64,000 bases of DNA from JBGANR01 sp044222225. Its GTDB lineage: Bacteria > Actinomycetota > Actinomycetes > Mycobacteriales > Mycobacteriaceae. The notes under the pieces were generated by a model. It saw nothing but the letters and a program-made list of their open reading frames with translations. It made no database searches and was not told where the DNA came from. The stretch covers positions 158,081 to 222,080 of the forward strand of contig JBGANR010000005.1 of assembly GCA_044222225.1 (NCBI GenBank), read 5' to 3'. Positions 54,339 through 63,055 of the stretch are shown piece by piece (positions within the stretch are counted from its first letter, which is position 1; each line of letters starts with the position of its first letter). The position numbers and the translations under genes were made by a program.

Positions 54339-54531
54339 TCTCGACCTCGTCCCCGAGGACCAGTACTGCCCCATGACCACCCGAGAGCTGCTCCGCGAGC
54401 TCCGCCTGCGCGACGCGCCCCTCGCCGACCAACGCCAAGGCGTCTCGCGATGGCTGCGCACCCACGAACCGTCGGACATCCTCGCATTCAGCCTCCGTCA
54501 CGACGGCTTCGGCGAGCTCCTCGCGGCCTGA
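54310..54531 (+). CDS. 73-aa protein coupled to the ART-like gene (antitoxin/immunity candidate)
   Basis: Begins at ATG 54310 (or ATG 54319), inside the last codons of the ART-like gene, so translation is probably coupled. The sequence is acidic at its start (MSRFNDDLDLVPEDQYCP) and then helical and Arg-rich (TTRELLRELRLRDAPLADQRQ). No known domain. Overlap with a predicted toxin and small size suggest an antitoxin or immunity role, by analogy only. 46 bp separate it from the ImmA/IrrE gene. Confidence 0.55.
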   Translation: MLKMSRFNDDLDLVPEDQYCPMTTRELLRELRLRDAPLADQRQGVSRWLRTHEPSDILAFSLRHDGFGELLAA

Positions 54532-54577
54532 GCGCTAGGCTGACCCGAGACGGGGCATCCACCGGAAGGGGCGTCTC

Positions 54578-55255
54578 ATGTCCGCCACCGCCGACACGCC
54601 GCAGTCGACGCACGCGTCCACATCGTCGCTCGCGCCTGCGCCGCCCACGTCGTCGAAGCTCTCGTATTCGGCGATCGCTCGCTACGCCGAGCGGATCGCC
54701 GAGCAGCACGACGCCATCGACCCCGAAACCGGCCACGTCGACGTCCATCGGCTGCTCGAGAAGCTCGGCGGCCGGCTCGAGATCGACGACGGCACAGACT
54801 CACTGATCATCCGCGGCCCACACGATTTCACCGTGCACGTGCCCACCCACACGTCCCGGCTGCGCGACCGGTTCGCGATCGCGCACGAGCTCGGCCACTA
54901 CTTCCTCCACTTCCGCGCGCCCGATCATCTGCGCGTCGGAGCCGCCTTGAGTTCCGCCTCCCGCACGGGCGGCGGCATCGCCGACATCCAGGCCAACGTG
55001 TTCGCCTCGAACCTCCTCATGCCCGCGACGCGGTTCCAGGCCGCCTTCGCAGCTCACGACGGCGACCTCGCCAGACTCGCCTGCCTCTTCGAGGTGTCCC
55101 GCCCCGCCACTCTCGTCCGCGCCGGCTATCTCGGCCTCGACGGCTGCCCGGCCGGCTCTCCGGAGCGACATCCGGCGACCGTCACCGGATCCGACGACGT
55201 CCCGAACGATGCCGCGACCACCGAGTTCGCCGTCATCGACGTCGACGACACGTGA
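54578..55255 (+). CDS. ImmA/IrrE-type metallopeptidase
   Basis: 225 aa. Residues 99-110 read FAIAHELGHYFL, with zinc-binding H103-E104-xx-H107. ADIQANVFASNLLMPA (135-150) matches the conserved family segment, with Asp136 where Glu is usual for the third ligand. The N-terminus is Ser/Thr/Pro-rich, then helical. ImmA/IrrE proteases cleave regulators such as ImmR or DdrO. Here no helix-turn-helix repressor is present. Instead the stop overlaps the next gene by 4 bp, so a cyclase-like protein is its partner. Confidence 0.88.
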   Translation: MSATADTPQSTHASTSSLAPAPPTSSKLSYSAIARYAERIAEQHDAIDPETGHVDVHRLLEKLGGRLEIDDGTDSLIIRGPHDFTVHVPTHTSRLRDRFAIAHELGHYFLHFRAPDHLRVGAALSSASRTGGGIADIQANVFASNLLMPATRFQAAFAAHDGDLARLACLFEVSRPATLVRAGYLGLDGCPAGSPERHPATVTGSDDVPNDAATTEFAVIDVDDT

Positions 55256-56280
55256 ATCCGGCGACGAACACCGACGGTTCGGTGCTGTTCCTCTCCTGCG
55301 ACCTGCTGGATTCGACGCGGTTCAAGCAGAGCGTGCGACAACGCCCGTCGCATCTGGTGCCGCCCGAGCTCGATGCCGGCTGGGTGCCCACCTTCCTCGA
55401 GTTCTACCGCGAGTTCCCCGAGGCCCTCGGCCGGATCGTCGCCGAACGCCATCCGGCGCTCATCGGCAGGCTCGACCTGTGGAAGGCCATCGGCGACGAA
55501 CTGATCTTCTCCTGCGCCATCCGCTCCGAAAGCGACTGCTACGACGCCGTCGACGCCTGGATCGGCGCGATGGACGACTTCGAACAGGGCAGCCTGTTGG
55601 AGAAGACGCCGATGATGCTGAAGGGCGGCGCCTTCCTCGCGACGGTCCCCTTCCCCGATCGCCGCGTCGCCATCCCGCGCGGCATCGTCGAGACCGGCAC
55701 GCAGCAGGACGCCGAGAAGCTCAACGAGGACGTGCTCAACGGCGAGCACGGCGCCGAGCGCTACGTCGTCGACTTCGTCGGCCCCAGCATCGACACCGGA
55801 TTTCGCGTCCTGGAGTACGCGCAACGCCGCTATTTCGTGGTGACGTTGGAGGTCGCCCACATCCTGTTCGAGTACGCCGAACACCACGGGCTGGCCAGGA
55901 CGGCTCATCTCCTCGGCACCAAGCGGCTCAAAGGCGTCTGGGACGACCGGCCCTATCCGCTGTTCGCCCTCGCGCGCGGCGACGACACAGCCCCGAGCCG
56001 GCTGCTCGCCGACATCGTCGGCGAGGCGTACGTCTCCGACGAGTATCCGGCGTGCGCCGCCGAGGACGTCGTCCGGGCCGTCGAGGCGTATCGCGGCACG
56101 CCCGGCTGGTCAGGCGTCATCCACCTGCCCGACTCCTACCTCGACGCCTTCCGCGAGCATCCCGGCGTCATCGCCGAACGCCGGCGACTCGACGCCCTCG
56201 AAGACCACTCCGAGACGCCCGCGGAACTCGACGGCGGCGCCGGCCACCTCTCCGACATCGACGAGATGCCGTCCGACTGA
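55252..56280 (+). CDS. Putative divergent class III nucleotidyl cyclase
   Basis: 342 aa from GTG 55252 (GTGA overlap with the protease stop). Class III cyclase landmarks appear in order: VLFLSCDLLDSTRFK with a metal Asp (D17), LWKAIGDELIFS with the second Asp (D82) in a GDE turn, VGPSIDTGFRVLEYA where D181 and R185 occupy the places of the usual Asn and Arg, and RLKGVWDDRPYPLFAL like the closing LKG strand. No membrane or sensor domain is seen. Pycsar pyrimidine cyclases are a known defence branch of this fold. Assignment to that branch, and any product, is unproven. Confidence 0.62.
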   Translation: MNPATNTDGSVLFLSCDLLDSTRFKQSVRQRPSHLVPPELDAGWVPTFLEFYREFPEALGRIVAERHPALIGRLDLWKAIGDELIFSCAIRSESDCYDAVDAWIGAMDDFEQGSLLEKTPMMLKGGAFLATVPFPDRRVAIPRGIVETGTQQDAEKLNEDVLNGEHGAERYVVDFVGPSIDTGFRVLEYAQRRYFVVTLEVAHILFEYAEHHGLARTAHLLGTKRLKGVWDDRPYPLFALARGDDTAPSRLLADIVGEAYVSDEYPACAAEDVVRAVEAYRGTPGWSGVIHLPDSYLDAFREHPGVIAERRRLDALEDHSETPAELDGGAGHLSDIDEMPSD

Positions 56281-56298
56281 CGTCGTCCGATCGTCGCC

Positions 56299-56973
56299 TC
56301 AGGCCGACTCCTCGTTGCCCGCCCAGATCCCCCGCACATGTCCGATGTGCCGGCGCAACGCCGCCTCGACGGCGTCGGCGTCACGGGCCTCGATGAGGTC
56401 GACGATCGTCAGATGCTCCCGGGCCGATTCGAGCAGCTGGGATTCATCCAGATCCGACAGTCCGAGCAGCCGCGTCTGGGCGCGCAGATCGGCGACGATC
56501 GCCGACAACCGCGGGTTGTCGCAGTAACCGAGCAGGGCGAGGTGGAAACGGGTGTCGGTGTCGACGTAGCCGACGAGGTCGCCTCGTGCGCCCGCGTCGA
56601 CGATGTCCTGCGCCATCTCCCGCAGCCCGGGGAGGTCACCGTCGGGGACGATCGGCGTGATCGCGCGGACGCTCGGCGGCTCCAGCAACAGCCGGATCGC
56701 CGTGATCGCGTCGAGGTCCTCGGTCGACGCCTGCGTGATGCGGAAACCCTTGTTGGGGACCGTCGTCACCAGGCCGCGTTTGACCAGGTCGAGCATCGCC
56801 TCGCGCACGGGCGTCGGCGAGACGCCGAAGCGCTCCGACAGCGCCGGCGCCGAATAGAGTTCACCGGGCTCGAGCTCACCGGTGATGATCGCGGCGAGCA
56901 GCGCGTCGGAGATGTGGTCCCGCAGCGTGCTCCGCGGCGGCCGACGCAGATTGTTCAGGCGTAGCTCGTCCAT
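56299..56973 (-). CDS. GntR-family regulator with FCD domain
   Basis: 224 aa. An N-terminal winged helix (LRDHISDALLAAIITGELEPG, PALSERFGVSPTPVREAML) precedes an all-helical FCD effector domain with metal-binding Asp/His residues (DTDTRFHLALLG, REHLTIVDL, RRHIGHVRG). FCD regulators bind small carboxylates. Candidate targets are the hydroxyproline operon (palindrome at 46734) or the downstream-oriented gabD2/RraA pair (CTGGTACCAG at 58646). It lies 19 bp beyond the stop of the cyclase-like gene, convergent with it. Confidence 0.93.
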   Translation of the reverse strand: MDELRLNNLRRPPRSTLRDHISDALLAAIITGELEPGELYSAPALSERFGVSPTPVREAMLDLVKRGLVTTVPNKGFRITQASTEDLDAITAIRLLLEPPSVRAITPIVPDGDLPGLREMAQDIVDAGARGDLVGYVDTDTRFHLALLGYCDNPRLSAIVADLRAQTRLLGLSDLDESQLLESAREHLTIVDLIEARDADAVEAALRRHIGHVRGIWAGNEESA

Positions 56974-56994
56974 ACGCCCCTCTCATGCGCGGTG

Positions 56995-57028
56995 CCGACC
57001 GGACGCACGGCGGCGTACGTCCGGTCGG
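56995..57028 (-). terminator. Hairpin after gabD2
   Basis: 15-bp arms (CCGACCGGACGCACG and CGTACGTCCGGTCGG, one mismatch) and 4-nt loop, 22 bp downstream of the gabD2 stop on the minus strand and upstream of the GntR gene. Confidence 0.7.
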
Positions 57029-57050
57029 TGTGGGATCGAGTGCTGCTACC

Positions 57051-58619
57051 TTATCTCCCCGGCAGCGCCCGCAGCACGTTGAGCAGCCGCGGCACGAGTG
57101 CCAGGAACACCCGCTTCGGCACCCCCTTCATGCCGCCGATGCCCACGTACCGCTGCGCCGCGATCGTCTGCGATTCGCAGTACTTCGTCAGTCCCTCGGC
57201 ACCGTGACGGCGTCCGACGCCCGAGATGCCCATGCCGCCCATCGGCGCGGCCGTCGAACCCCACGCGGCCGCGTAGCCCTCGTCGAGGTTGACGGTGCCG
57301 GCGCGCAGCCGCGCGGCGATCGCCCGGCCGGTGGCCAGATCGCCGGCGAAGACGGACGCGTTGAGCCCGTACTCGGTGTCGTTCGCGCGGCGGACGGCCT
57401 CGTCGATCGTGTCGACGGGATAGATCGAGACGAGCGGGCCGAAGGTCTCGCTGCGGGCGCAGTCCATGTCGTCGGTGACGTCGGTGAGCACGGTCGGCTC
57501 GTAGAACAACGGGCCGAGGTCGGGACGCGCCTTGCCGCCCGTGAGCACCGTCGCGCCCTTGGCCACCGCGTCCTCGACGTGCGCGGAAATCGCCTCCACC
57601 TGTGCCTTCGACGCCAGCGATCCCATGTCGGGGGCGACGTCGTAGCCGGCGGCGAGCGTCATCGCCTCCACCTTGGCCACGAACTTCTCGATGAACGGCG
57701 TCGCCGACGGCCGTTCGACGTAGATCCGCTCGATCGAGATGCACAGCTGCCCGGAGTTCGAGAAGCAGGCGCGCACGGCACCCTCGGCCGCCTTGTCGAG
57801 GTCGGCGTCGCGGGTGACGATGAGCGGATTCTTACCGCCGAGTTCGGCGGAGAAGCCGATGAGCCGACGTCCGGCCTGTTCGGCGAGGGTGGCGCCGGTC
57901 GTGGACGAGCCGGTGAACATGAGGTAGTCGGTGTTCTCGACGAGCGCCGTCCCGACGACCGATCCCGGGCCCGGCACCACGGCGAACAGCCGCCGGTCGA
58001 GACCGGCCTGATACAGCAGATCGGCGACGGCGAGCGCGCAGAACGGGGTCTGGCTGTCGGGCTTGATAACGACGGCGTTGCCGGCCATGAGCGCCGCGAC
58101 GGCGTCCGAGACGGCCAGCGTCATCGGATAGTTCCACGGCGAGATGACGCCCACGACGCCCTTGGGCTGGTACCGGACCCGGGTGTCGGTGAAGAAGGGC
58201 ACCATTCCGGCGACCTTCCGCGCGGCGAGCACGCCCGGCCCGGTCTTGGCGTAGTGCCGCGCCGTCATGACGACGTCGAGCACCTCCTCCTGGGCGTACT
58301 GCCGGGCCTTGCCGGTTTCGGCCTGGATCATGTCGAAGAGCGACTCACGATTGGCGTAGACCAGCGACGCGAACCGCTCCAGCACGCCCGCCCTGCCCTT
58401 CGGCGGCACGAGTTCCCATTCGACCTGCGCGGCGCGCGCCCGAGCGATCGCGGCCTTCGCGTCCTCGGCCGTCCCCACCGGGATCTCCGCAAGCGCATCG
58501 CCGGTGAACGCCTCGACGATGGTCCGCGTCGGCCGCCCGGCGGACGCCGAAGGCTCCGTCTCGGTGATCGCGACCAGCGCCTTGAGTCGCTCGAAGGTCG
58601 TGGGCAGGGGTTTGGGCAT
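57051..58619 (-). CDS. gabD2: Succinate-semialdehyde dehydrogenase (NADP+)
   Basis: 522 aa from ATG 58619, preceded by GGGAG. Very like mycobacterial GabD2: PTRTIVEAFTGDALAEIPVG, YQPKGVVGVISPWNYPMTL, catalytic Glu in GFSAELGGKNPLIV, Cys in FSNSGQLCISIERIYVE. It oxidises succinic semialdehyde (or related aldehydes) to the acid. Divergent from the RraA-like gene, with a CTGGTACCAG palindrome between starts. Confidence 0.93.
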   Translation of the reverse strand: MPKPLPTTFERLKALVAITETEPSASAGRPTRTIVEAFTGDALAEIPVGTAEDAKAAIARARAAQVEWELVPPKGRAGVLERFASLVYANRESLFDMIQAETGKARQYAQEEVLDVVMTARHYAKTGPGVLAARKVAGMVPFFTDTRVRYQPKGVVGVISPWNYPMTLAVSDAVAALMAGNAVVIKPDSQTPFCALAVADLLYQAGLDRRLFAVVPGPGSVVGTALVENTDYLMFTGSSTTGATLAEQAGRRLIGFSAELGGKNPLIVTRDADLDKAAEGAVRACFSNSGQLCISIERIYVERPSATPFIEKFVAKVEAMTLAAGYDVAPDMGSLASKAQVEAISAHVEDAVAKGATVLTGGKARPDLGPLFYEPTVLTDVTDDMDCARSETFGPLVSIYPVDTIDEAVRRANDTEYGLNASVFAGDLATGRAIAARLRAGTVNLDEGYAAAWGSTAAPMGGMGISGVGRRHGAEGLTKYCESQTIAAQRYVGIGGMKGVPKRVFLALVPRLLNVLRALPGR

Positions 58620-58645
58620 CGGTGCACTCCCGTCAGCGGCGATAA

Positions 58646-58655
58646 CTGGTACCAG
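58646..58655. promoter_or_regulatory. CTGGTACCAG palindrome between gabD2 and the RraA-like gene
   Basis: A perfect 10-bp palindrome in the 76-bp divergent promoter region. FCD-type GntR regulators bind T-GGTATACC-A-like sites, so the nearby GntR protein (56299) could act here. Confidence 0.45.
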
Positions 58656-58695
58656 GGTAGACATCAACGGATCCGGCCCTCGTTAAGCTCGGCTC

Positions 58696-59184
58696 ATGGA
58701 TACTCCGCAGTTCGTTCCCACGGCCGACCTCGTCGACGAGATCGGTCCCGACGTCCGAAGTTGCGACACACAGTTCCGCCGATTCGGCGGAGTCGCGGAG
58801 TTCGTGGGCAAGGTCTCGACGGTCCGCTGCTTCCAGGACAACGCCCTGCTCAAGTCCGTGCTCGGCAACCACGGCGACGGCGGCGTGCTCGTCGTCGACG
58901 GCGGCGGCAGCCTGCACACGGCACTCGTCGGCGACCTCATCGCCGAGCTCGGCCGCGCCAACGGCTGGGTCGGCATCGTCGTCAACGGGGCGATTCGCGA
59001 CTCGGCCACCATCGACGGCATGGCGATCGGCGTCAAGGCCCTCGGCACCAACCCGCGCAAGTCGACGAAGACGGGCGTCGGCGAGCGGGACGTCCCCATC
59101 GAGCTGGGCGGGGTGACGTTCCATCCGGGCGACGTGCTCTACAGCGACGCCGACGGCATCGTGCTGGTGACGCCGGAGGACTGA
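58696..59184 (+). CDS. RraA-family protein
   Basis: 162 aa. FGGVAEFVGKVSTVRC, GDLIAELGRANGWVGIVVNGAIRDS (conserved RD pair) and YSDADGIVLV are typical of the RraA / 4-hydroxy-4-methyl-2-oxoglutarate aldolase fold. Family members either inhibit RNase E or cleave 4-carboxy-type oxoacids. The GDL and RD motifs needed for aldolase chemistry are present, but many RraA proteins keep them, so either role is possible. Divergent from gabD2. Confidence 0.9.
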   Translation: MDTPQFVPTADLVDEIGPDVRSCDTQFRRFGGVAEFVGKVSTVRCFQDNALLKSVLGNHGDGGVLVVDGGGSLHTALVGDLIAELGRANGWVGIVVNGAIRDSATIDGMAIGVKALGTNPRKSTKTGVGERDVPIELGGVTFHPGDVLYSDADGIVLVTPED

Positions 59185-59211
59185 CCGCCTGAGGCGGGCT
59201 GCCCACAAGCT

Positions 59212-59442
59212 CTACCGATCCCCCACGACCCGCGCCGCTCCACCTCCGACGCGCACGACGTCGCCCGCCTCGAGCCGGCGCCCGCGCCGGGTCTCGACGT
59301 CACCGTTGACGACGACCTCACCCGACTCGACGGCCTCCTTGGCGTCCGCGCCGGTGTCCAACAACCCGGCGAATTTGAGAAACTGTCCAAGACGGATCGG
59401 CAACCGTTCGACGGCGACGTCGATGACCGGGCTCTTACTCAT
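59212..59442 (-). CDS. RNA-binding S4-domain protein
   Basis: 76 aa. A single S4 domain (LPIRLGQFLKFAGLLDTGADAK, SGEVVVNGDVETRRGRRLEAGD), as in YbcJ/YaaA-type proteins that bind structured RNA. Small and basic. It is convergent with the RraA-like gene, 27 bp between stops. Confidence 0.92.
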   Translation of the reverse strand: MSKSPVIDVAVERLPIRLGQFLKFAGLLDTGADAKEAVESGEVVVNGDVETRRGRRLEAGDVVRVGGGAARVVGDR

Positions 59443-59515
59443 GAGCCCATCCTCCCAGGACAGGAATCCCGCCGGCCGACTCCCACGCCCCGGCGTACAC
59501 CCTCGTCCTCGACAC

Positions 59516-59535
59516 CGTCCGGGAGTACCCGGACG
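59516..59535. promoter_or_regulatory. Hairpin in the lysX leader region
   Basis: CGTCCGGG-AGTA-CCCGGACG, a perfect 8-bp stem 106 bp upstream of lysX in the 198-bp gap between divergent genes. Operator, mRNA leader structure or chance GC-rich palindrome cannot be separated. Confidence 0.35.
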
Positions 59536-59640
59536 CACCGGTCCATACCCTCGGAAGATGTAGGCCGACCCCGATCGGCCGGACGCCGGCCCGTCGCAAG
59601 GAGCATCCTGTGAGACGTGGCGAGACGAGGAAGGACCCCC

Positions 59641-62600
59641 GTGACGGACACAGGCGCACCCCGGACCGCTCCGGCCGCGAACCGCCCCACCCCCGGCGGC
59701 TACCTCGACGATCCCGACCGCCGGCTGCGCGGGGTGCCGCGGATCGCGGCGTTCGTCGTCGGCGTGCTCGCCACGATCGCGGTCATGACGTCGATCTCGC
59801 CGGCGTTCCGGCACGCCACGCGGGTGCCGCGCGAGTACCTCGACCGCTACATCATGAACTCGCCGGACACGAGCTTCGCGTGGGCGCTCGTGCTCATCAT
59901 GCTGGCCCTCGCGCTCGCCTCCCGAAAGCGCGTCGCGTGGTGGATCGCGACGATCTACCTCTTCTACTACTGGGCCTCGGGCATCGCGCTCTTCGTCGCG
60001 ATCGACGTCGTGCGGATCGACGGCGTCCACCTCTCGTCCTATGTCGACTCGACGGCCGAGCGGATCGCCTTCGGCGTCGGGCTCGCGCTCCAGACGGCGG
60101 CGCTCGGTGTCCTTCTCGCCGGCCGGCGCGAGTTCTACGCCCGCGTGCGCCGGGCCGCGCTGCTCAAAGCCGCGATCGTCCTCGTGGTCGGCGAGGCCGT
60201 CGGGACGCTGCTCGGCTGGGGACTCGTCCTTCTCGCACACGGCTCACTCGAGCGCGGTGAGCGATTGGCGTACGCCTTCGCTCGCGTCGCCGCGTTCGTC
60301 GCGTTCACGCCCGACCAGTTCGACGGCCGGCACCCGCCCGGCATCGTCAGCACCGCACTCGGCGTCATGGGCGCCGCCATCCTCCTCATCGCCGCGGCCG
60401 TCCTGTTCCGCTCGCAGCGCTCGGCCAACGCCATCACCGCCGACGACGCCGCCCTGCTGCGCGTGCTCGTCGACGGCTACGGCGCCATCGACTCCCTCGC
60501 CTACTTCTCGACGCGCCGCGACCGCTCGGCGGTGTTCGCACCGAACGGCCTGGCGGCGATCTCCTACCGCGTCGAGGTCGGCACCGCGATCATCGGCGGC
60601 GATCCCGTCGGCGACGAGCGGCACTGGGCCGACGCGATCCGCGCCTACCGGCGGGTCTGCGACGCCTACGGCTGGCACCAGGCGGCCATCGGCGTCAGCG
60701 AGAAGGGCGCCGAGGCGTTCGCCGCGCACGGCTTCGGCGCGCTGCACCTCGGCGACGAGGCGATCATGCACACACGCGCGTTCACGCTCTCGGGGCCGGC
60801 CATGAAACCGGTGCGTCAGGCTGTGACGCGCTGCCGCCGGGCCGGGCTCACGGTGCGCATCCGTCGCCACGAGGCGCTCGACGCCGACGAGCTGGCGCAG
60901 ATGTCCGCGCGCGCCGACTCCTGGCGCGACACCGACGAGGAGCGCGGCTTCTCCATGGCCCTCGGCCGGCTCGGCGATCCCGACGACGGCCGCTGCCTGC
61001 TCGTCGAGGCGGTCGCGGACGCCGGGACGGACGCCGAGCGCGTCGTCGGCATGCTCTCGTTCGTGCCGTGGGGGCAGAGCGGCGTCTCGCTCGACGTCAT
61101 GCGGCGCGACCGGGAGGCGCCGAACGGCGTCGTCGAGCTCATGGTGTCCGAGCTCGCGCTCGCCGCGCCGGGCTACGGCATCACGCACGTCTCGCTCAAC
61201 TTCGCCGTGTTCCGCTCGGTGTTCGCCACCGGCGACCGGATCGGCGTCGGCCCGGTGCTCAAGGCGACGCACCGCACGCTCTCCTACTTCTCGCGCTTCT
61301 ACCAGCTCGAATCCCTCTACCGCTCCAACGCGAAATACCACCCGCAGTGGGTGCCGCGGTATCTCGTCTTCGAGGGCGGACGGCTCGTGCCGCGCGTCGC
61401 GCTGGCCTGCGGCGTCGCCGAGGGCTTCCTCACGCTGCCGACGTTCTCCGGCCGCGGCGACGAGACGACCCGGCTCACCGGCGTCCGATCGTCGGTGCCC
61501 GACGGCGTCGACATCGACGACGTCCGGGCCGCCGCGGAGACCGCCCGCAGGCAGGCCGAATGCCGGGCGCGGCGTCCCCAACAGGTGCGGGTGCGCCTCG
61601 ACAAACTCGACCGGCTGCGCGCCGCCGGCGTCGACCCGTATCCGACGGCCGTCTCACCCACGCACACCGCGGCGGCGTTCCTCAGCGCGCCGATCGGGAC
61701 GCGGGCCCGGATCGCCGGCCGCGTCCTACGCCTGCGCGATTTCGGCGGCGTGACGTTCGCGGTGCTGCGTGACTGGTCCGGGGACGTCCAGATCGCGTGG
61801 GATCGCGGGCGGCTCGACGCTCTCAACGCCGGCCCGGACGCCGAGCGGCCGCTGCCGTTCGCCGCGAACGTCGACCTCGGCGATCTCGTCGAGGTCACCG
61901 GTGAACTCGGCCGTACGCGGTCCGGCGAGCTCTCGCTGCTCGCCGACTCGTGGCGGATGCTGGGCAAATGCCTGTACCCGCTGCCCGACAAGTGGCGCGG
62001 GCTCACCGATCCCGAGGCCCGGGTACGACAGCGGTACGTCGATTTCGCGATCCGAGCGGAGGCCCGCGACGCGCTGCGGGCGCGCTCGGCCGTCGTCGCG
62101 GCGCTGCGCGAGGGCCTCGCGTCGCGCGACTTCCTCGAGGTCGAGACGCCGATCCTGCAGGCCGTGCACGGCGGCGCCAACGCGACGCCGTTCCGGACAC
62201 ACATCAACGCCTACGACCTCGACCTCTACCTGCGGATCGCGCCCGAGCTCTATCTCAAGCGGCTCGCCGTCGGCGGCGTCGAACGCGTCTTCGAACTCGG
62301 GCGGACGTTTCGCAACGAGGGCGTCGACTACTCGCACAACCCTGAGTTCACGATCCTCGAGGCGTACGCGGCGCACAAGGACTACGACGACATGCGGTGG
62401 CTGACGCAACGGCTCATCCAGGACGCCGCGATCGCCGCACACGGCGAGCCCGTCGTGCTGCGGCCGAACGGCGACGGCTTCGACCGCGTCGACATCTCCG
62501 GCGACTGGCCCGTCGTACCGCTCTACGGGGCCGTGTCGGATGCGGCCAGCGTCCCGGTCACCGTCGACACCGACGTCGACGCGCTGCGGGCGATCTGCGT

Positions 62601-63045
62601 CGAGCGGGGGATCCCGCTGCAGGACGAATGGGGTCACGGCGAGATCGTGCTGGAGATGTACGAGCGGCTCGTCGAGGAGCACACGGAGTTGCCGACGTTC
62701 TACACCGACTTCCCCGCGTCGGTCTCGCCGCTGACGCGTCCGCACCGCTCGCTGCCCGGGCTCGCCGAGCGCTGGGACCTCGTCGCGTGGGGCGTCGAAC
62801 TCGGCACCGCGTACTCCGAACTGACCGACCCCGTGCTGCAGCGCGCACTGCTCACCGACCAGTCGGCGAAGGCCGCGGGCGGCGACGCCGAGGCGATGGA
62901 ACTCGACGAGGACTTCCTCACGGCGCTGGAGCACGCGATGCCGCCGACGGGCGGGCTCGGGATCGGCGTCGACCGGGTGGTCATGCTCGTCACGGGCCGC
63001 TCGATCCGCGAGACGCTGCCGTTCCCGCTGGCCAAGCCGCGCTGA
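59641..63045 (+). CDS. lysX: Bifunctional lysyl-tRNA synthetase / phosphatidylglycerol lysyltransferase
   Basis: 1134 aa from GTG 59641, with AGGAAGGA 5 nt upstream. About seven transmembrane helices (residues 25-270) precede an MprF-like DUF2156 transferase region (about 280-570). The C-terminal half is a class II LysRS with an OB fold and motif 2 FRNEGVDYSHNPEFTILEA, and motif 3 GLGIGVDRVVMLV. LysX makes lysyl-phosphatidylglycerol, lowering the negative charge of the membrane and raising resistance to cationic peptides. This fusion is characteristic of Mycobacteriales. Confidence 0.96.
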   Translation: MTDTGAPRTAPAANRPTPGGYLDDPDRRLRGVPRIAAFVVGVLATIAVMTSISPAFRHATRVPREYLDRYIMNSPDTSFAWALVLIMLALALASRKRVAWWIATIYLFYYWASGIALFVAIDVVRIDGVHLSSYVDSTAERIAFGVGLALQTAALGVLLAGRREFYARVRRAALLKAAIVLVVGEAVGTLLGWGLVLLAHGSLERGERLAYAFARVAAFVAFTPDQFDGRHPPGIVSTALGVMGAAILLIAAAVLFRSQRSANAITADDAALLRVLVDGYGAIDSLAYFSTRRDRSAVFAPNGLAAISYRVEVGTAIIGGDPVGDERHWADAIRAYRRVCDAYGWHQAAIGVSEKGAEAFAAHGFGALHLGDEAIMHTRAFTLSGPAMKPVRQAVTRCRRAGLTVRIRRHEALDADELAQMSARADSWRDTDEERGFSMALGRLGDPDDGRCLLVEAVADAGTDAERVVGMLSFVPWGQSGVSLDVMRRDREAPNGVVELMVSELALAAPGYGITHVSLNFAVFRSVFATGDRIGVGPVLKATHRTLSYFSRFYQLESLYRSNAKYHPQWVPRYLVFEGGRLVPRVALACGVAEGFLTLPTFSGRGDETTRLTGVRSSVPDGVDIDDVRAAAETARRQAECRARRPQQVRVRLDKLDRLRAAGVDPYPTAVSPTHTAAAFLSAPIGTRARIAGRVLRLRDFGGVTFAVLRDWSGDVQIAWDRGRLDALNAGPDAERPLPFAANVDLGDLVEVTGELGRTRSGELSLLADSWRMLGKCLYPLPDKWRGLTDPEARVRQRYVDFAIRAEARDALRARSAVVAALREGLASRDFLEVETPILQAVHGGANATPFRTHINAYDLDLYLRIAPELYLKRLAVGGVERVFELGRTFRNEGVDYSHNPEFTILEAYAAHKDYDDMRWLTQRLIQDAAIAAHGEPVVLRPNGDGFDRVDISGDWPVVPLYGAVSDAASVPVTVDTDVDALRAICVERGIPLQDEWGHGEIVLEMYERLVEEHTELPTFYTDFPASVSPLTRPHRSLPGLAERWDLVAWGVELGTAYSELTDPVLQRALLTDQSAKAAGGDAEAMELDEDFLTALEHAMPPTGGLGIGVDRVVMLVTGRSIRETLPFPLAKPR

Positions 63046-63055
63046 GACCGGGGCG

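Noticed and set aside
55252..56280. Firm assignment as a Pycsar PycC cyclase
   Set aside because: No adjacent PycTM or PycTIR effector, and the usual Asn is Asp; only the broader class III cyclase resemblance is supported.
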